Assembly: GCA_031732795.1 (NCBI GenBank)
Contig: JAVMKC010000109.1
Location: 1-60,162, forward strand
Direction of reading: 5' to 3'
From: Accumulibacter sp031732795
GTDB lineage: Bacteria; Pseudomonadota; Gammaproteobacteria; Burkholderiales; Rhodocyclaceae
Length of the DNA stretch: 60,162 nt
Below are positions 16,031-26,608 of this stretch, one piece after another. Numbering within the stretch: the first letter of the stretch is position 1; each line of letters starts with the position of its first letter. Made by a program: the position numbers and the translations under genes. The notes below the pieces were generated by a model. The model ran no database searches, was not told the DNA's origin, and saw nothing but the letters and a program-made list of their open reading frames with translations.

Positions 16031-16127
16031 GCTGAAACCAGCGTGGATTGAAACTCAATGGTGTAGGTTGTCTGTTGCATCCATGTGTGAACAGGGTTGG
16101 GGTACTCCCGGCCCTGTTCGCTTTTCT
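16028..16127 (+). ncRNA. CreR/CreA-like regulatory crRNA: psi-repeat, 34-nt spacer, terminator
   Basis: A lone degenerate CRISPR repeat lies between cas3 and cas5c, on the strand opposite to the cas genes. CGCTG (16030-16034) pairs with CAGCG (16039-16043) around AAAC. It is followed by TGGATTGAAAC (16044-16054), identical to the 11-nt 5' handle of the array repeats and set at the same place relative to the stem. The loop and upper stem differ from the array repeat, so the element is not a leftover array copy. Next comes a 34-nt spacer-like stretch (16055-16088), within the 33-38 nt range of real spacers, and then a terminator. The spacer start matches a site over the cas promoter. Known: CreTA antitoxin RNAs and Cas-regulating CreR RNAs have this form in other CRISPR loci. 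I infer that Cas5c processes this RNA and Cascade uses it to repress the cas operon. Confidence 0.8.
16089..16127 (+). terminator. Rho-independent terminator of the creR-like RNA
   Basis: GAACAGGG (16089-16096) pairs with CCCTGTTC (16112-16119), with further GGG/CCC pairing inside, followed by GCTTTTCTGTT. The T-rich tail exists only on the plus strand, so it ends the creR-like transcript rather than cas3. Confidence 0.75.
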
Positions 16128-16140
16128 GTTGTCCTCCCGC

Positions 16141-18564
16141 TCACCAGACGGTGCACCCTGGATCTCCCGGTGCACCATCCACGTTGATTCCCAACACCGG
16201 GTCGTAGAGCAGGTCGTTATCGGCCGATTGCACGTACAGCTCGGGAAAATCGCCGCTCAATGGTTCGACATCGCCTAGCTTGAGCAAACGTTGCAGGTCG
16301 TTCTGGTAGATGGTCACTCCGTAGCGCTGCAGCTTGCGCAACAACCAGCGCTCCGGGCCGTGATTTCTCAGGGTGTTCAACCACTGGTCGATTTCATCAT
16401 CGCTCTCGTGCCGTCGGTAACGGACGAAAACGGTGGCACTGTCCTTCTCGTCGATCAGCCGGAAATGCTCGGCGGCGGTGCGGAACATCACTTCGCCTCG
16501 GCTGCCAACGCGGAGCAGGCGGCAGATATTCTTTTCGTCGAGCCGGGAATTGCCGTAGAGCTTCTGGAAATACTCGGCGAAACGGGTGACGTCCAATGGA
16601 TCGTTATCCGCCAACCCCGCCATCCAGAGAATCCGCGTCGTCTGCGCGGCGATACGCAGCAGACCCGGCGGCGGCAAAGTGGGCGGCACGAAAACACGCA
16701 CCTCACCTTGAGCCAGCCGCCCTTCGCGATTACAGCGTCCGGCGGCCTGGGCAATGGAGTCCAATCCGGCCAGCGCCCGATAGACGACTGGAAAGTCGAT
16801 ATCCACACCGGCCTCGACCAGTTGCGTGCTGACCACCCGTACCGGCGCCGACGGCTGGCCGGGCGGTGTCTGCCGACGTTCGGACAATGCTTTTTTAATG
16901 GTGGCGACGACTTGGCTGCGGTGCTCGGCACACATCAGGCCGGACAGATGCCAGAGACCTTCTCCCGCCTCCCGCTTCAATCGTCGATACAGCTCGCGGG
17001 CGTCGGCGCGACGGTTGACGATGGCCAGCACAGCATCGTGACCAGCAATTTCCGACGCCAGATCGTCCCAATCCCGGGTGGCGCGCAGATCGGCGGGCAG
17101 GTGCACCCGGACCCGCGCCAGATCGGCATACAGACCGGGGACATCCTCGACGATTTCACGCACTTCGCCGTGTTTGAAACCGCGCAGAGCCTGGGCTTGG
17201 TCGAAGCTGGTCCGGCTGGCCAGCGCCGGCTGAGTAGCGGTGCATAACACCAGCGTGACGCCATAGTCCTTGACCAGCAATCGCAGCACGTCGACCACCG
17301 GTTGCAGATAGGCCACCGGCAACAGTTGCGCCTCGTCGAGGACGATGACGCTGCCGACCAGATGGTGCAGTTTGCGGCAACGCGAGGTTTTATTGGCGAA
17401 CAGGCTTTCCAGCAGTTGCACATTGGTGGTGACGATCAGCGGTGCGTGCCAGTTTTCGCAGGCCAGCCGCGAACGGGCGGTTTCCCGGCGCTCATCGGAC
17501 TCGACGTTGCTGTGATGCTCGATGACGTTGGCGTCGCCGAAGATGTCGCGGAAAATGGCGGCCGTCTGTTCGATGATGCTGGTGTAGGGAATGGCATAGA
17601 CGATGCGCCGTTTGCCGTGGTGAAGGGCATGCCGCAACGCGAAGGCCAGACTGGAGAGCGTTTTGCCGCCGCCCGTGGGAACGGTCAGGCTGAACACGCC
17701 GGGTGGCCACTCGGCCTTGGCAAGGCAGGCTCGCAGAACGTCGGCGCGCTTGCGATTGACGATGCTTTCGGACTCGCCGCGCGCGGCGACCGCCTGCGCC
17801 AACCGGGTGAGGTGATCGTCCAACAAACCGGCCATTGCGGCGGGTTCGAGAAAACCCTGTCGCGCAGCGGTCTTGTCCGGTGCCATGAACGCCTCGGTGT
17901 CGAGGAAATCGGCGTCGACCAGGCAAGAGAACAGCATTCGTACCCACAAGGCGAAACGGCCGGGAATGGAATCGTCTGGCGCCTGCGGATCGTTATCACG
18001 ATAGCGCAGCAAGTCACCGATGTCCGGCAGAGCGGCCGCCGGTTTGAGAATGCGTTCAGGAATCGCTGCCGCCAACGTGCTGACCAATTCCTTGGCAGCA
18101 TCGCCAGAGGCAAAGCGGTTGTGCAAGCTTTTGTTTTCGCCAGCCCAATCGGACAACCCGGCATGGTGGCCGGCGATCAGGTAAGAGAGAACGGTGGCGA
18201 TGACTGGCCCGCCACGCCGGTCGATTTCTTGCAGATAGCGTTGAGCCCATAAGGCTCCCGCCGCCGAGTGCGTCTTGTCTGGATCGGCGACACGCCCTTC
18301 GATGTGGGCGTTGCCATCGCCACATTGACGGATATAGCGCTGAAAACCGACACGATATTTGCCCAGGTCATGCCACAGTCCGGCCAGGGCAGCCCAGCGC
18401 GCCGAATCGAAAATCGCTGCGAATTGCGCGGCCAGCAAGGAGACGCTGTGCAAGTGGTCGCCCAACGGATGGATCAGCAGGCCTGGGTCCAGGTTGTCCC
18501 CTGTGTCCTCAATCCGGACATGGGCGATGAACTCGCCGTCGTCGGTCTTCCGGTCGTCGTGCAT
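16141..18564 (-). CDS. cas3: CRISPR-associated helicase/nuclease Cas3 with N-terminal HD domain
   Basis: Effector that unwinds and degrades DNA bound by Cascade. The 807-residue protein has an HD nuclease domain at the front (HPLGDHLHSVSLLA, then LAGLWHDLGKYRVGFQRYIR) and a superfamily 2 helicase with Walker A LTVPTGGGKTLSSLAFALRH, the DEAQ box VIVLDEAQLLP and motif VVSTQLVEAGVDIDFP with QAAGRCNREG. The start ATG at 18562-18564 is chosen because a strong AGGAGG-type site precedes it; an upstream in-frame ATG at 18645 adds 27 unrelated residues. It is separated from the rest of the cas operon by the creR-like region and so is probably transcribed on its own. Confidence 0.97.
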   Translation of the reverse strand: MHDDRKTDDGEFIAHVRIEDTGDNLDPGLLIHPLGDHLHSVSLLAAQFAAIFDSARWAALAGLWHDLGKYRVGFQRYIRQCGDGNAHIEGRVADPDKTHSAAGALWAQRYLQEIDRRGGPVIATVLSYLIAGHHAGLSDWAGENKSLHNRFASGDAAKELVSTLAAAIPERILKPAAALPDIGDLLRYRDNDPQAPDDSIPGRFALWVRMLFSCLVDADFLDTEAFMAPDKTAARQGFLEPAAMAGLLDDHLTRLAQAVAARGESESIVNRKRADVLRACLAKAEWPPGVFSLTVPTGGGKTLSSLAFALRHALHHGKRRIVYAIPYTSIIEQTAAIFRDIFGDANVIEHHSNVESDERRETARSRLACENWHAPLIVTTNVQLLESLFANKTSRCRKLHHLVGSVIVLDEAQLLPVAYLQPVVDVLRLLVKDYGVTLVLCTATQPALASRTSFDQAQALRGFKHGEVREIVEDVPGLYADLARVRVHLPADLRATRDWDDLASEIAGHDAVLAIVNRRADARELYRRLKREAGEGLWHLSGLMCAEHRSQVVATIKKALSERRQTPPGQPSAPVRVVSTQLVEAGVDIDFPVVYRALAGLDSIAQAAGRCNREGRLAQGEVRVFVPPTLPPPGLLRIAAQTTRILWMAGLADNDPLDVTRFAEYFQKLYGNSRLDEKNICRLLRVGSRGEVMFRTAAEHFRLIDEKDSATVFVRYRRHESDDEIDQWLNTLRNHGPERWLLRKLQRYGVTIYQNDLQRLLKLGDVEPLSGDFPELYVQSADNDLLYDPVLGINVDGAPGDPGCTVW

Positions 18565-18651
18565 GGCTCCCCTCCTCGCCGTTCGTTCCGAAGTCGGATT
18601 ATGAACCTTCGGCGAGCTTGGAAGATGGCCTTTGGCGAAATTCAACCACCA

Positions 18652-18680
18652 AATTTAATGAATGATGTTTTTCTGGGCAA
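18652..18680 (-). promoter_or_regulatory. Possible cas3 promoter
   Basis: TTGCCC (18675-18680) and TAAATT (18652-18657) are 17 bp apart on the minus strand, each matching four of six consensus bases. Transcription would start near 18645, about 80 nt before the cas3 ATG. No match to the creR-like spacer start is seen here. Confidence 0.35.
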
Positions 18681-18747
18681 CCGGCGCCATCCGTGGTGAC
18701 GAGCGCCCGGGCAAGCAGAGCCAGTGCGGTTTCTCCGGACGAGTTGC

Positions 18748-19812
18748 TCAGGAAGACGGGTCCAGACAAGCGCTGAGAATCTTGCGTACCGGCGTCGGCA
18801 GCGCGGCCTGGGCGATTTTTTCGAGGGCTAACCATTGCCAATGCGTTTCGCCGGCGGCATGTCCAAGCCGTCGGACGGTGCAGGGCAGAATATCCAGAAT
18901 CAGCCGGAAATGGCTGAAATCGTGGCGCAAGGTGCGCGGCTCGCCGATGCACAGTAATTCGCCGCCATGCCGCTGCACCAGGGCAGGGGCATCGGCGGCA
19001 GTGCCTTCGGGGAGGGCGAGCAATCCTCCCCAGATGCCGTGTGGCGGTCGCTGTTCGAGCAGCACCTGCTGGCCATCGGTCAGCAGCAGCACTGGGCTGC
19101 GGCGCTGCGGCAAGGTTTTGCCGGGACGCGGGGCCGGTAATTCGGCTTGCCGGCCGTGGCGGCGGGCCAGACAGCTTGCCTGCAGGGGACAGCGATCGCA
19201 AGTCGGCTGACGGCGGGTACACACCGTCGCGCCGAGATCCATCATTCCCTGGGTATAACTTTCCAGATCCTCGGCGGGCAGGAGCGACTCGGCCAGGATC
19301 CACAATCGTTGCTCTAAACGCGCGGAGGACCCGGGTTCTTCGACGGCGAAGCAGCGGATCAATACCCGTTTGACGTTGCCGTCGAGAATCGCCGCGCGTT
19401 TGCCGAAGGCGAAGACGGCAATCGCCGCCGCCGTCGAACGACCGATGCCGGGCAGCCGGGCGATGTCCGCCGGATTTTCAGGAAAATGGCCGGCATGGTC
19501 CTGGATGAGGATTTGCGCGCAGCGATGCAGATGACGCGCGCGGGCGTAATAGCCGAGTCCGGACCACAGTTCGAGAACCTCGGCCAACGGTGCGGCGGCC
19601 AGCGTCCGCAGATCGGGGAATCGATCGAGGAAACGGGCATAGTATGGCTGCACCGTTCGCACCTGGGTTTGCTGGAGCATGATTTCCGAAAGCCACACCC
19701 GGTAAGCGTCGCGGGTGTTTTGCCACGGTAAATCGTGCCGGCCCTGTTGCCGTTGCCAGTCGATCACCCCTTGGGCGAAGCCGGCGAAATCGTCATTCGG
19801 TGGATCGATCAT
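18748..19812 (-). CDS. mutY: Adenine DNA glycosylase
   Basis: Removes adenine mispaired with 8-oxoguanine or guanine. The 354-aa protein shows HDLPWQNTRDAYRVWLSEIM and LQQTQV at the N terminus, the helix-hairpin-helix LPGIGRSTAAAIAVFAFGK, the catalytic Asp in ILDGNVKRVL, and the iron-sulphur motif C-x6-C-x2-C-x5-C (CTRRQPTCDRCPLQASC). The C-terminal NUDIX-like domain (PHGIWGGLLALPEG) recognises 8-oxoG. Length is normal. It runs in the same direction as cas3 with about 180 bp between, so read-through into cas3 is possible. Confidence 0.97.
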   Translation of the reverse strand: MIDPPNDDFAGFAQGVIDWQRQQGRHDLPWQNTRDAYRVWLSEIMLQQTQVRTVQPYYARFLDRFPDLRTLAAAPLAEVLELWSGLGYYARARHLHRCAQILIQDHAGHFPENPADIARLPGIGRSTAAAIAVFAFGKRAAILDGNVKRVLIRCFAVEEPGSSARLEQRLWILAESLLPAEDLESYTQGMMDLGATVCTRRQPTCDRCPLQASCLARRHGRQAELPAPRPGKTLPQRRSPVLLLTDGQQVLLEQRPPHGIWGGLLALPEGTAADAPALVQRHGGELLCIGEPRTLRHDFSHFRLILDILPCTVRRLGHAAGETHWQWLALEKIAQAALPTPVRKILSACLDPSS

Positions 19813-20301
19813 GACCGGGAAGGCTTGCGATCGGGCCGGTCCGTCTCGACAGTCTGGACCGGCACGCGGATAATCGGCGTCCGATATCGCCGCGCGCCGG
19901 TCGCGTGATCAATCCTCGACGGTCTACTTGCCATGGCGAGTCGGTTTGCCAGGCGTCTGTCGGACCTGAGCGATCGTTGCGAGCCAAGAGGGAAAGTGGG
20001 GGCAGGTTTTGCCGATTTCGCGGCGCACAACGGGTCGTTGCGACGAGGAATCGGGGAAAAATGGCCCGCTTTCCCACCGGCGTGGTCGATCAGTCTCACG
20101 TTCGGCAGGCTCCTGGCGGCTGGGGTTGGTAGGGGGTAGGAGTTGATGGGGGTCGATGGCGAGCGGTTCCAGAGGTCGGCGTGGCCTCAGCGGATCCGGA
20201 TCGTCGGGACGGTCTATATTGATAAGCGTTGCGGCGTTCGCGCCACATGTATTCGACGAAGGGAATCTTAGCATGTCCGCATTTCCTGGCTGGAACGCCT
20301 G
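19813..20301. other. About 490 bp without a recognisable gene
   Basis: The stretch between mutY and the flavin reductase has open frames on both strands, but none shows a family motif, plausible codon use or a ribosome site. It may contain the mutY promoter on its left side. No repeats or RNA gene were recognised. Confidence 0.6.
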
Positions 20302-20895
20302 ATGTCCAGGCCAGCGAGCCCGTCCACCGCGCAGCGATCGTCCGATTTTTCGACTGACTCGTCGTTCCACTCCTCTGCCGAAAGCACCAAGACACCGCCC
20401 GCAAAGTCGATCAGGCTGGATCATGATCCGGACGGGCGTGCTTTCCGGAACGCGCTCGGCCAGTTCGCCACCGGTGTTACCGTGTTGACCACCCGCACCG
20501 CGGCCGGGACGCCGATCGGGGTGACGATCAGTTCGTTCAATACCGTGTCTCTCGATCCGCCGTTGATTTTGTGGAGTTTGTCGCTCAACTCGCCCAAGCT
20601 CGACCTCTTTCGGAACGCCGGTCATTACGCGGTCAATGTGTTGACGGTGGATCAAACGGCGATCGCCGACTGGTTCGCCTCGCCGGCCGACGATCGTTTC
20701 GCCGGCTTGCAGCCGCGCGATGGTCTGGGTGGCATTCCCCTGCTTGAAGAGCGCGCGGCATGGTTCGAATGCGCGCCGGAAGCGGTGTATCCGGGTGGTG
20801 ACCATCTGATTTTCGTCGGCCGCGTGACACGGTTTTCCTGGAACGACCGCCAACCGCTGATTTTTCACGCCGGCCGTTATCGGCAACTACTATAG
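20302..20895 (+). CDS. Flavin reductase family protein (FMN-binding)
   Basis: The core (from about residue 44) reads GRAFRNALGQFATGVTVLTT, IGVTISSFNTVSLDPPLILW, SPKLDLFRNAGHYAVNVLT and ends HLIFVGRVTRFSWNDRQPLI with FHAGRYRQL. This is the split-barrel flavin reductase domain found in reductase components of two-component monooxygenases and in related FMN oxidoreductases. Total 197 aa. The first 40 residues are low-complexity and Ser-rich, so the true start may lie downstream of 20302, although no better ATG precedes the domain. No partner monooxygenase is adjacent, so its physiological role is open. Confidence 0.82.
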   Translation: MSRPASPSTAQRSSDFSTDSSFHSSAESTKTPPAKSIRLDHDPDGRAFRNALGQFATGVTVLTTRTAAGTPIGVTISSFNTVSLDPPLILWSLSLNSPKLDLFRNAGHYAVNVLTVDQTAIADWFASPADDRFAGLQPRDGLGGIPLLEERAAWFECAPEAVYPGGDHLIFVGRVTRFSWNDRQPLIFHAGRYRQLL

Positions 20896-21039
20896 TCCGG
20901 CGTTACCACGGCGGCGGGCCGCCGAGCCGCGATTCGTCAACCGAGGGGACGGCGCGCGAAATGATCGAATGATTCCGCGTTGGTTCCATAAGGCGCATTC
21001 TTGCCAAATGGTTGCGTTTCCAGTAACTTGAGCGGCCAC

Positions 21040-21120
21040 GTTAGGGGTGCCGCGCCGGCAGGGTGCGGCTGAGAGAGTCCCTTCGAACCTGTCCGGGTCA
21101 TGCCGACGTAGGGAAGCGGA
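21040..21120 (+). promoter_or_regulatory. TPP riboswitch (THI element)
   Basis: The sequence GTTAGGGGTGCC, the pyrimidine-sensor GGCTGAGAGAG and the pyrophosphate-sensor part CGAACCTG with GGGTCATGCCGACGTAGGGA are the conserved blocks of the thiamine pyrophosphate riboswitch in the right order. It lies about 90 nt before thiC, which it would turn off when TPP is plentiful. Confidence 0.95.
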
Positions 21121-21212
21121 ATGCAGCGGCGCTGCTGTCGTATCCGGCTCTTTCCCTGACGCCGGGATCTCGTTGCAGCCGTACGCCGTAGCCGCTTTTC
21201 CAAGGACATTCC

Positions 21213-23129
<1,917 letters not shown>

Positions 23130-23135
23130 GCGTTT

Positions 23136-23155
23136 CCGGCCCGGACGAGGGCCGG
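23136..23155 (+). terminator. GC-rich hairpin after thiC
   Basis: CCGGCCC (23136-23142) pairs with GGGCCGG (23149-23155), 6 bp after the thiC stop. A T-run (seven T) occurs only about 55 nt later, so classic intrinsic termination is uncertain. Confidence 0.4.
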
Positions 23156-23276
23156 CCGCTGCGGCGCCCGGCCTCCCGGCTCCGACGGATTCTTCGCGGC
23201 GTGATCTTTTTTTGCCACAACACTCCGATAACTCATCCGGCCCGTTGATTCGCGCCGCATCCTTTTTCGATTGATC

Positions 23277-24665
23277 ATGATCCGTACCCGTTTCGCCCCG
23301 TCTCCGACCGGCTACCTGCACATCGGCGGCGCCCGCACCGCGCTTTTTTCCTGGGCGTATGCCCGGCGGCACGGCGGCCAATTCATTCTGCGTATCGAGG
23401 ACACCGATCTGGCGCGGTCGACGCCGGAAGCGGTGCAGGCGATCCTCGACGGCATGCGCTGGCTGGGGCTCGATTTCGACGAAGGGCCGTTCTATCAAAC
23501 CCTGCGTCTGGCACGCTATCAGGTGGTGATCGCCGACATGCTGGCCAGCGGCAGCGCGTACCGTTGCTATACCAGCGCCGAGGAACTCGAGCTTCTGCGC
23601 CAGACGCAACGCGAGCAAGGACAAAAGCCGCGCTACGATGGCCGCTGGCGACCGGAACCCGGCAAGCAACTGCCGGAGCCTCCCGCAGGGGTGTCACCGG
23701 TAATCCGTTTCCGCAATCCGGCCGATGGCGTCGTCGCCTGGGACGATCTGGTGAAAGGCCGTATCGAAATCGCCAATGCCGAACTCGACGACCTGATCAT
23801 CGCCCGCGCCGACGGCTCGCCGACGTACAATTTCTGTGTCGTCGTCGATGACTGGGACATGGGCATCAGCCACGTCATCCGCGGTGACGACCACGTCAAT
23901 AACACGCCGCGTCAGATCAACATCCTGCGCGCGCTCGGCGCGCAGGTGCCGCTCTACGCCCATCTGTCGATGATTCTCGGTGACGACGGCCAGAAGCTGT
24001 CCAAGCGCCACGGCGCGGTCAGTGTCATGCAGTATGACGATGACGGCTACTTGCCGGAAGCGGTGCTGAACTATCTGGCGCGGCTGGGTTGGGCGCATGG
24101 CGATGACGAGATCTTTTCGGTGGCCCAGTTCTGCGAGTGGTTCGATCTCGACCGCCTCACGCCGTCGGCCGCGCAATTCAATACCGAAAAACTCGACTGG
24201 CTCAACGCGCACTACCTCAAGCGGGCCGATAGCGCGCGGCTGGCGGATGAGGTCGGCCGGCGGCTGGCCAGTCACGGAATCACCGTCAGCGATCGGCCGC
24301 CGTTGTCCGACGTGGTCGAACTGTATCGGGAGCGCGCCAGCAACCTCAATGTACTGGCCGAGCAGGCGGCGATCTTTTACCGCGAGCCAACGCCGGATTC
24401 GGATCTGCTCGCCAAGCATCTGACGGCTGATTCCCGTCCAGCCCTGGCGGACTTTGTCGCCGCCCTGGCCGGAATCCCTTGGGAACAGACGGCGATCAGC
24501 GCGCTGATCAAGGACTGCGTCGCCCGCCACGGGGTCAAGATGCCGAAACTGGCGATGCCGATCCGGGTGTTGCTGACCGGCAAGGAGCAAACGCCGTCCG
24601 TCGACGCTCTGATGGCTGTTTTCCCGCGTGAACTGGCGATCCGGCGTCTGACGACGATGGCTTGA
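23277..24665 (+). CDS. gltX: Glutamyl-tRNA synthetase
   Basis: Class I aminoacyl-tRNA synthetase charging tRNA-Glu. The start ATG at 23277 gives MIRTRFAPSPTGYLHIGGAR with the HIGH motif; two extra upstream codons are open but not needed. The KMSKS-type loop is GQKLSKRHGAVSV near residue 240. INILRALGAQVPLYAHLSMI and VIRGDDHVNNTPRQ are typical. At 462 aa it is full length. It lacks the zinc-type Cys cluster of some paralogues. Confidence 0.97.
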   Translation: MIRTRFAPSPTGYLHIGGARTALFSWAYARRHGGQFILRIEDTDLARSTPEAVQAILDGMRWLGLDFDEGPFYQTLRLARYQVVIADMLASGSAYRCYTSAEELELLRQTQREQGQKPRYDGRWRPEPGKQLPEPPAGVSPVIRFRNPADGVVAWDDLVKGRIEIANAELDDLIIARADGSPTYNFCVVVDDWDMGISHVIRGDDHVNNTPRQINILRALGAQVPLYAHLSMILGDDGQKLSKRHGAVSVMQYDDDGYLPEAVLNYLARLGWAHGDDEIFSVAQFCEWFDLDRLTPSAAQFNTEKLDWLNAHYLKRADSARLADEVGRRLASHGITVSDRPPLSDVVELYRERASNLNVLAEQAAIFYREPTPDSDLLAKHLTADSRPALADFVAALAGIPWEQTAISALIKDCVARHGVKMPKLAMPIRVLLTGKEQTPSVDALMAVFPRELAIRRLTTMA

Positions 24666-24668
24666 AAA

Positions 24669-24713
24669 AAGCCGCCTTGCGGATTCTGACCCATACTTTC
24701 TGGTCAGCGGCTT
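24669..24713. terminator. Hairpin between gltX and the pilus cluster
   Basis: AAGCCGC (24669-24675) pairs with GCGGCTT (24707-24713), and CTGACC (24686-24691) with GGTCAG (24702-24707), so two alternative or nested stems exist. A-tracts flank both sides. The T-run lies on the minus strand only, so its role in ending the gltX transcript is uncertain. Confidence 0.35.
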
Positions 24714-24726
24714 AAAAATCAGTTAG

Positions 24727-24753
24727 TTGAGAAAATTGACGGCGTGCTATCAT
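24727..24753 (+). promoter_or_regulatory. Promoter of the MSHA-type pilus cluster
   Basis: TTGAGA (24727-24732) precedes an extended -10, TGCTATCAT (24745-24753), with a 15-bp spacer. The extended -10 can compensate for the short spacing. The predicted start is about 20 nt before mshL. Confidence 0.5.
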
Positions 24754-24778
24754 AAAGGTTGATCTTTCAGGATAGGGT

Positions 24779-26608
24779 TTGCGCGTGCTTCTGCGAATTT
24801 TCGTCGCTGTCCTGCCCCTTCTGCTAACGGCGTGTACGCCGAATACGCTGAGCGGTGGGCCGTCCGCCGGGCATTTGCAAACTCCCGCCGAGAGTGCGCC
24901 GCGGCCGGCCGGGACGATCCCGGCGCCGGTTCAGCAAAGCGCGACGCTGCCGCGCCCGCGCCCGCCGGTCAAGACCGAGACCTACAGCGTGGTGGTCAAC
25001 AACGTCAACGTCCATGACCTGCTGTTCGCCCTGGCCCGCGACGCAAAACTGAACGTCGATATCCATCCCGGCCTCACCGGCAGCGTCACGCTCAACGCCA
25101 TCGATCAGACCTTGCCGCAACTGCTGACGCGAATCGCCAAACAGGTGGATATGCGTTTCGAACTCGACGGTCCGAATCTGGCGGTGATGCCCGACGCACC
25201 GTATCTGAAAAACTACACCGTCGATTATTTCAACATCAGCCGTGACGTCACCGGCACGGTGTCGACCAATACCCAGATTTCGACCAGTCCGGCCGGCACC
25301 TCGAGCGGCGGCGGCGGCAGCAACACCTCGCGCATCCAGATCGAAAACAAGTCCAAAAATCGCTTCTGGGAATCGCTGGAAAAAAATCTCAAGGAACTGC
25401 TGCACGAGACCGACAAGATTTTTCCTGAAGGATCGACCGAAACGGTCACCGAGCAGGCCGGCTCGCAAAGCACCACCGGCACCGGCGCGCCGGCGCCGAA
25501 AACGCTCGCCGCCCGCGGCAACCAACTGTTGGCCACGCTGGCCGGCAGTCCGAATCCGACCACGCTGCAGAATACCGGTGCCACCGTCGTCAAGCGGATG
25601 ACCTTCCGGGAAGCCGCGTCGGTGATCGCCAATCCCGAGGGCGGCGTGATCACCGTCCGCGCCACTTCGCGACAACACGAAAAGGTCCAGGAATTCCTCG
25701 ATCGAGTGATGAACAGCGCCCGCCGACAGGTACTGATCGAAGCGACGATCATCGAAGTCGAACTTTCCGACGGTTACCAGCAGGGAATCGAATGGGGCCG
25801 GCTGAGCAACGCGACCAGCGGCCAGATCAAGGCTCCTTCCCTGGCGGCCAATGTGTCGACCAGTTCCGTTTCCCCCTACGTCGTCAAATATGACAGTCAG
25901 CTTGGCGCCCTGGGTATCCTGGCGACGGTCGAATTGCTGCGCAGTTTCGGCAACGTCAAGGTGCTGTCGAGTCCCAAGCTGACGGTGCTCAACAACCAGA
26001 CGGCGACGATCAAGGTGGCCGAGGATTTCGTCTACTTCAGCGTCAAACAGGATCCGTCGACCACGGCGGTTTCCAGCACCAGCACCACTTTGTCGAAAAA
26101 TGCCACCACCACCACGCCGCAGTCGGTGGCCATCGGTTTTTTCATGAGCCTGACCGCGCAGATCAGCGACAACGGCACGGTGACGCTCAACGTACGGCCG
26201 ACCATTTCGAGCATCGTCGAACTCAAGCAGGATCCGCATCCCGATCTGACGCTGCCGAATTATGTCCCGCAGATCCGTACCCGGGAAATCGAGTCGATGT
26301 TGCGGGTCGACAGCGGCGACATCGCCATTCTCGGCGGCCTCATGGAGGACCGGATGGAAAATCGCACCGGTCGCATTCCGGTATTGGGAGACGTGCCTCT
26401 GGTCGGCGAACTGTTCAACAAACGCGCCAACGCCGCGAAAAAATCCGAACTGGTGGTCATTCTGCGACCGACGGTGATCAAGGATGCATCGCTCCAGGGC
26501 GATTTCAGCCCGCTGAAAACGATGGTGCCCCGCAAGGATTTCTTTGACACCGACCCGATTCATCAACCGTTCGTCCTGCCTGGGCCGCTGCTGGAGTCCG
26601 CGCCATGA
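24779..26608 (+). CDS. mshL: MSHA-type pilus secretin lipoprotein MshL
   Basis: Outer-membrane secretin through which the pilus is extruded. The 609-aa protein begins with a lipoprotein signal (VLPLLLTAC, lipidated Cys). A low-complexity Pro-rich stretch and an STN-like domain follow (VVVNNVNVHDLLFALARDAK), then N-domains (VITVRATSRQHEKVQEFLDR, RQVLIEATIIEVELSDGYQQ) and the secretin C-terminal domain (VKVLSSPKLTVLNNQTATIK, SGDIAILGGLMEDR). The TTG start at 24779 is supported by AGGA 6 nt upstream. It overlaps the next gene by 4 nt and leads the cluster. Confidence 0.9.
   Translation: MRVLLRIFVAVLPLLLTACTPNTLSGGPSAGHLQTPAESAPRPAGTIPAPVQQSATLPRPRPPVKTETYSVVVNNVNVHDLLFALARDAKLNVDIHPGLTGSVTLNAIDQTLPQLLTRIAKQVDMRFELDGPNLAVMPDAPYLKNYTVDYFNISRDVTGTVSTNTQISTSPAGTSSGGGGSNTSRIQIENKSKNRFWESLEKNLKELLHETDKIFPEGSTETVTEQAGSQSTTGTGAPAPKTLAARGNQLLATLAGSPNPTTLQNTGATVVKRMTFREAASVIANPEGGVITVRATSRQHEKVQEFLDRVMNSARRQVLIEATIIEVELSDGYQQGIEWGRLSNATSGQIKAPSLAANVSTSSVSPYVVKYDSQLGALGILATVELLRSFGNVKVLSSPKLTVLNNQTATIKVAEDFVYFSVKQDPSTTAVSSTSTTLSKNATTTTPQSVAIGFFMSLTAQISDNGTVTLNVRPTISSIVELKQDPHPDLTLPNYVPQIRTREIESMLRVDSGDIAILGGLMEDRMENRTGRIPVLGDVPLVGELFNKRANAAKKSELVVILRPTVIKDASLQGDFSPLKTMVPRKDFFDTDPIHQPFVLPGPLLESAP

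Noticed and set aside
16030..16054. The psi-repeat as a decayed leftover of a former array
   Set aside because: Decay would damage the handle and stem alike. Here the handle is perfect, the stem has changed on both arms while keeping pairing, and a promoter, a terminator and a matching target are present.
18565..18680. A second target for the creR-like RNA at the cas3 promoter
   Set aside because: No TTC followed by the spacer start TCAATnGTGT was found on either strand there. Only the cas5c-side promoter has such a match.
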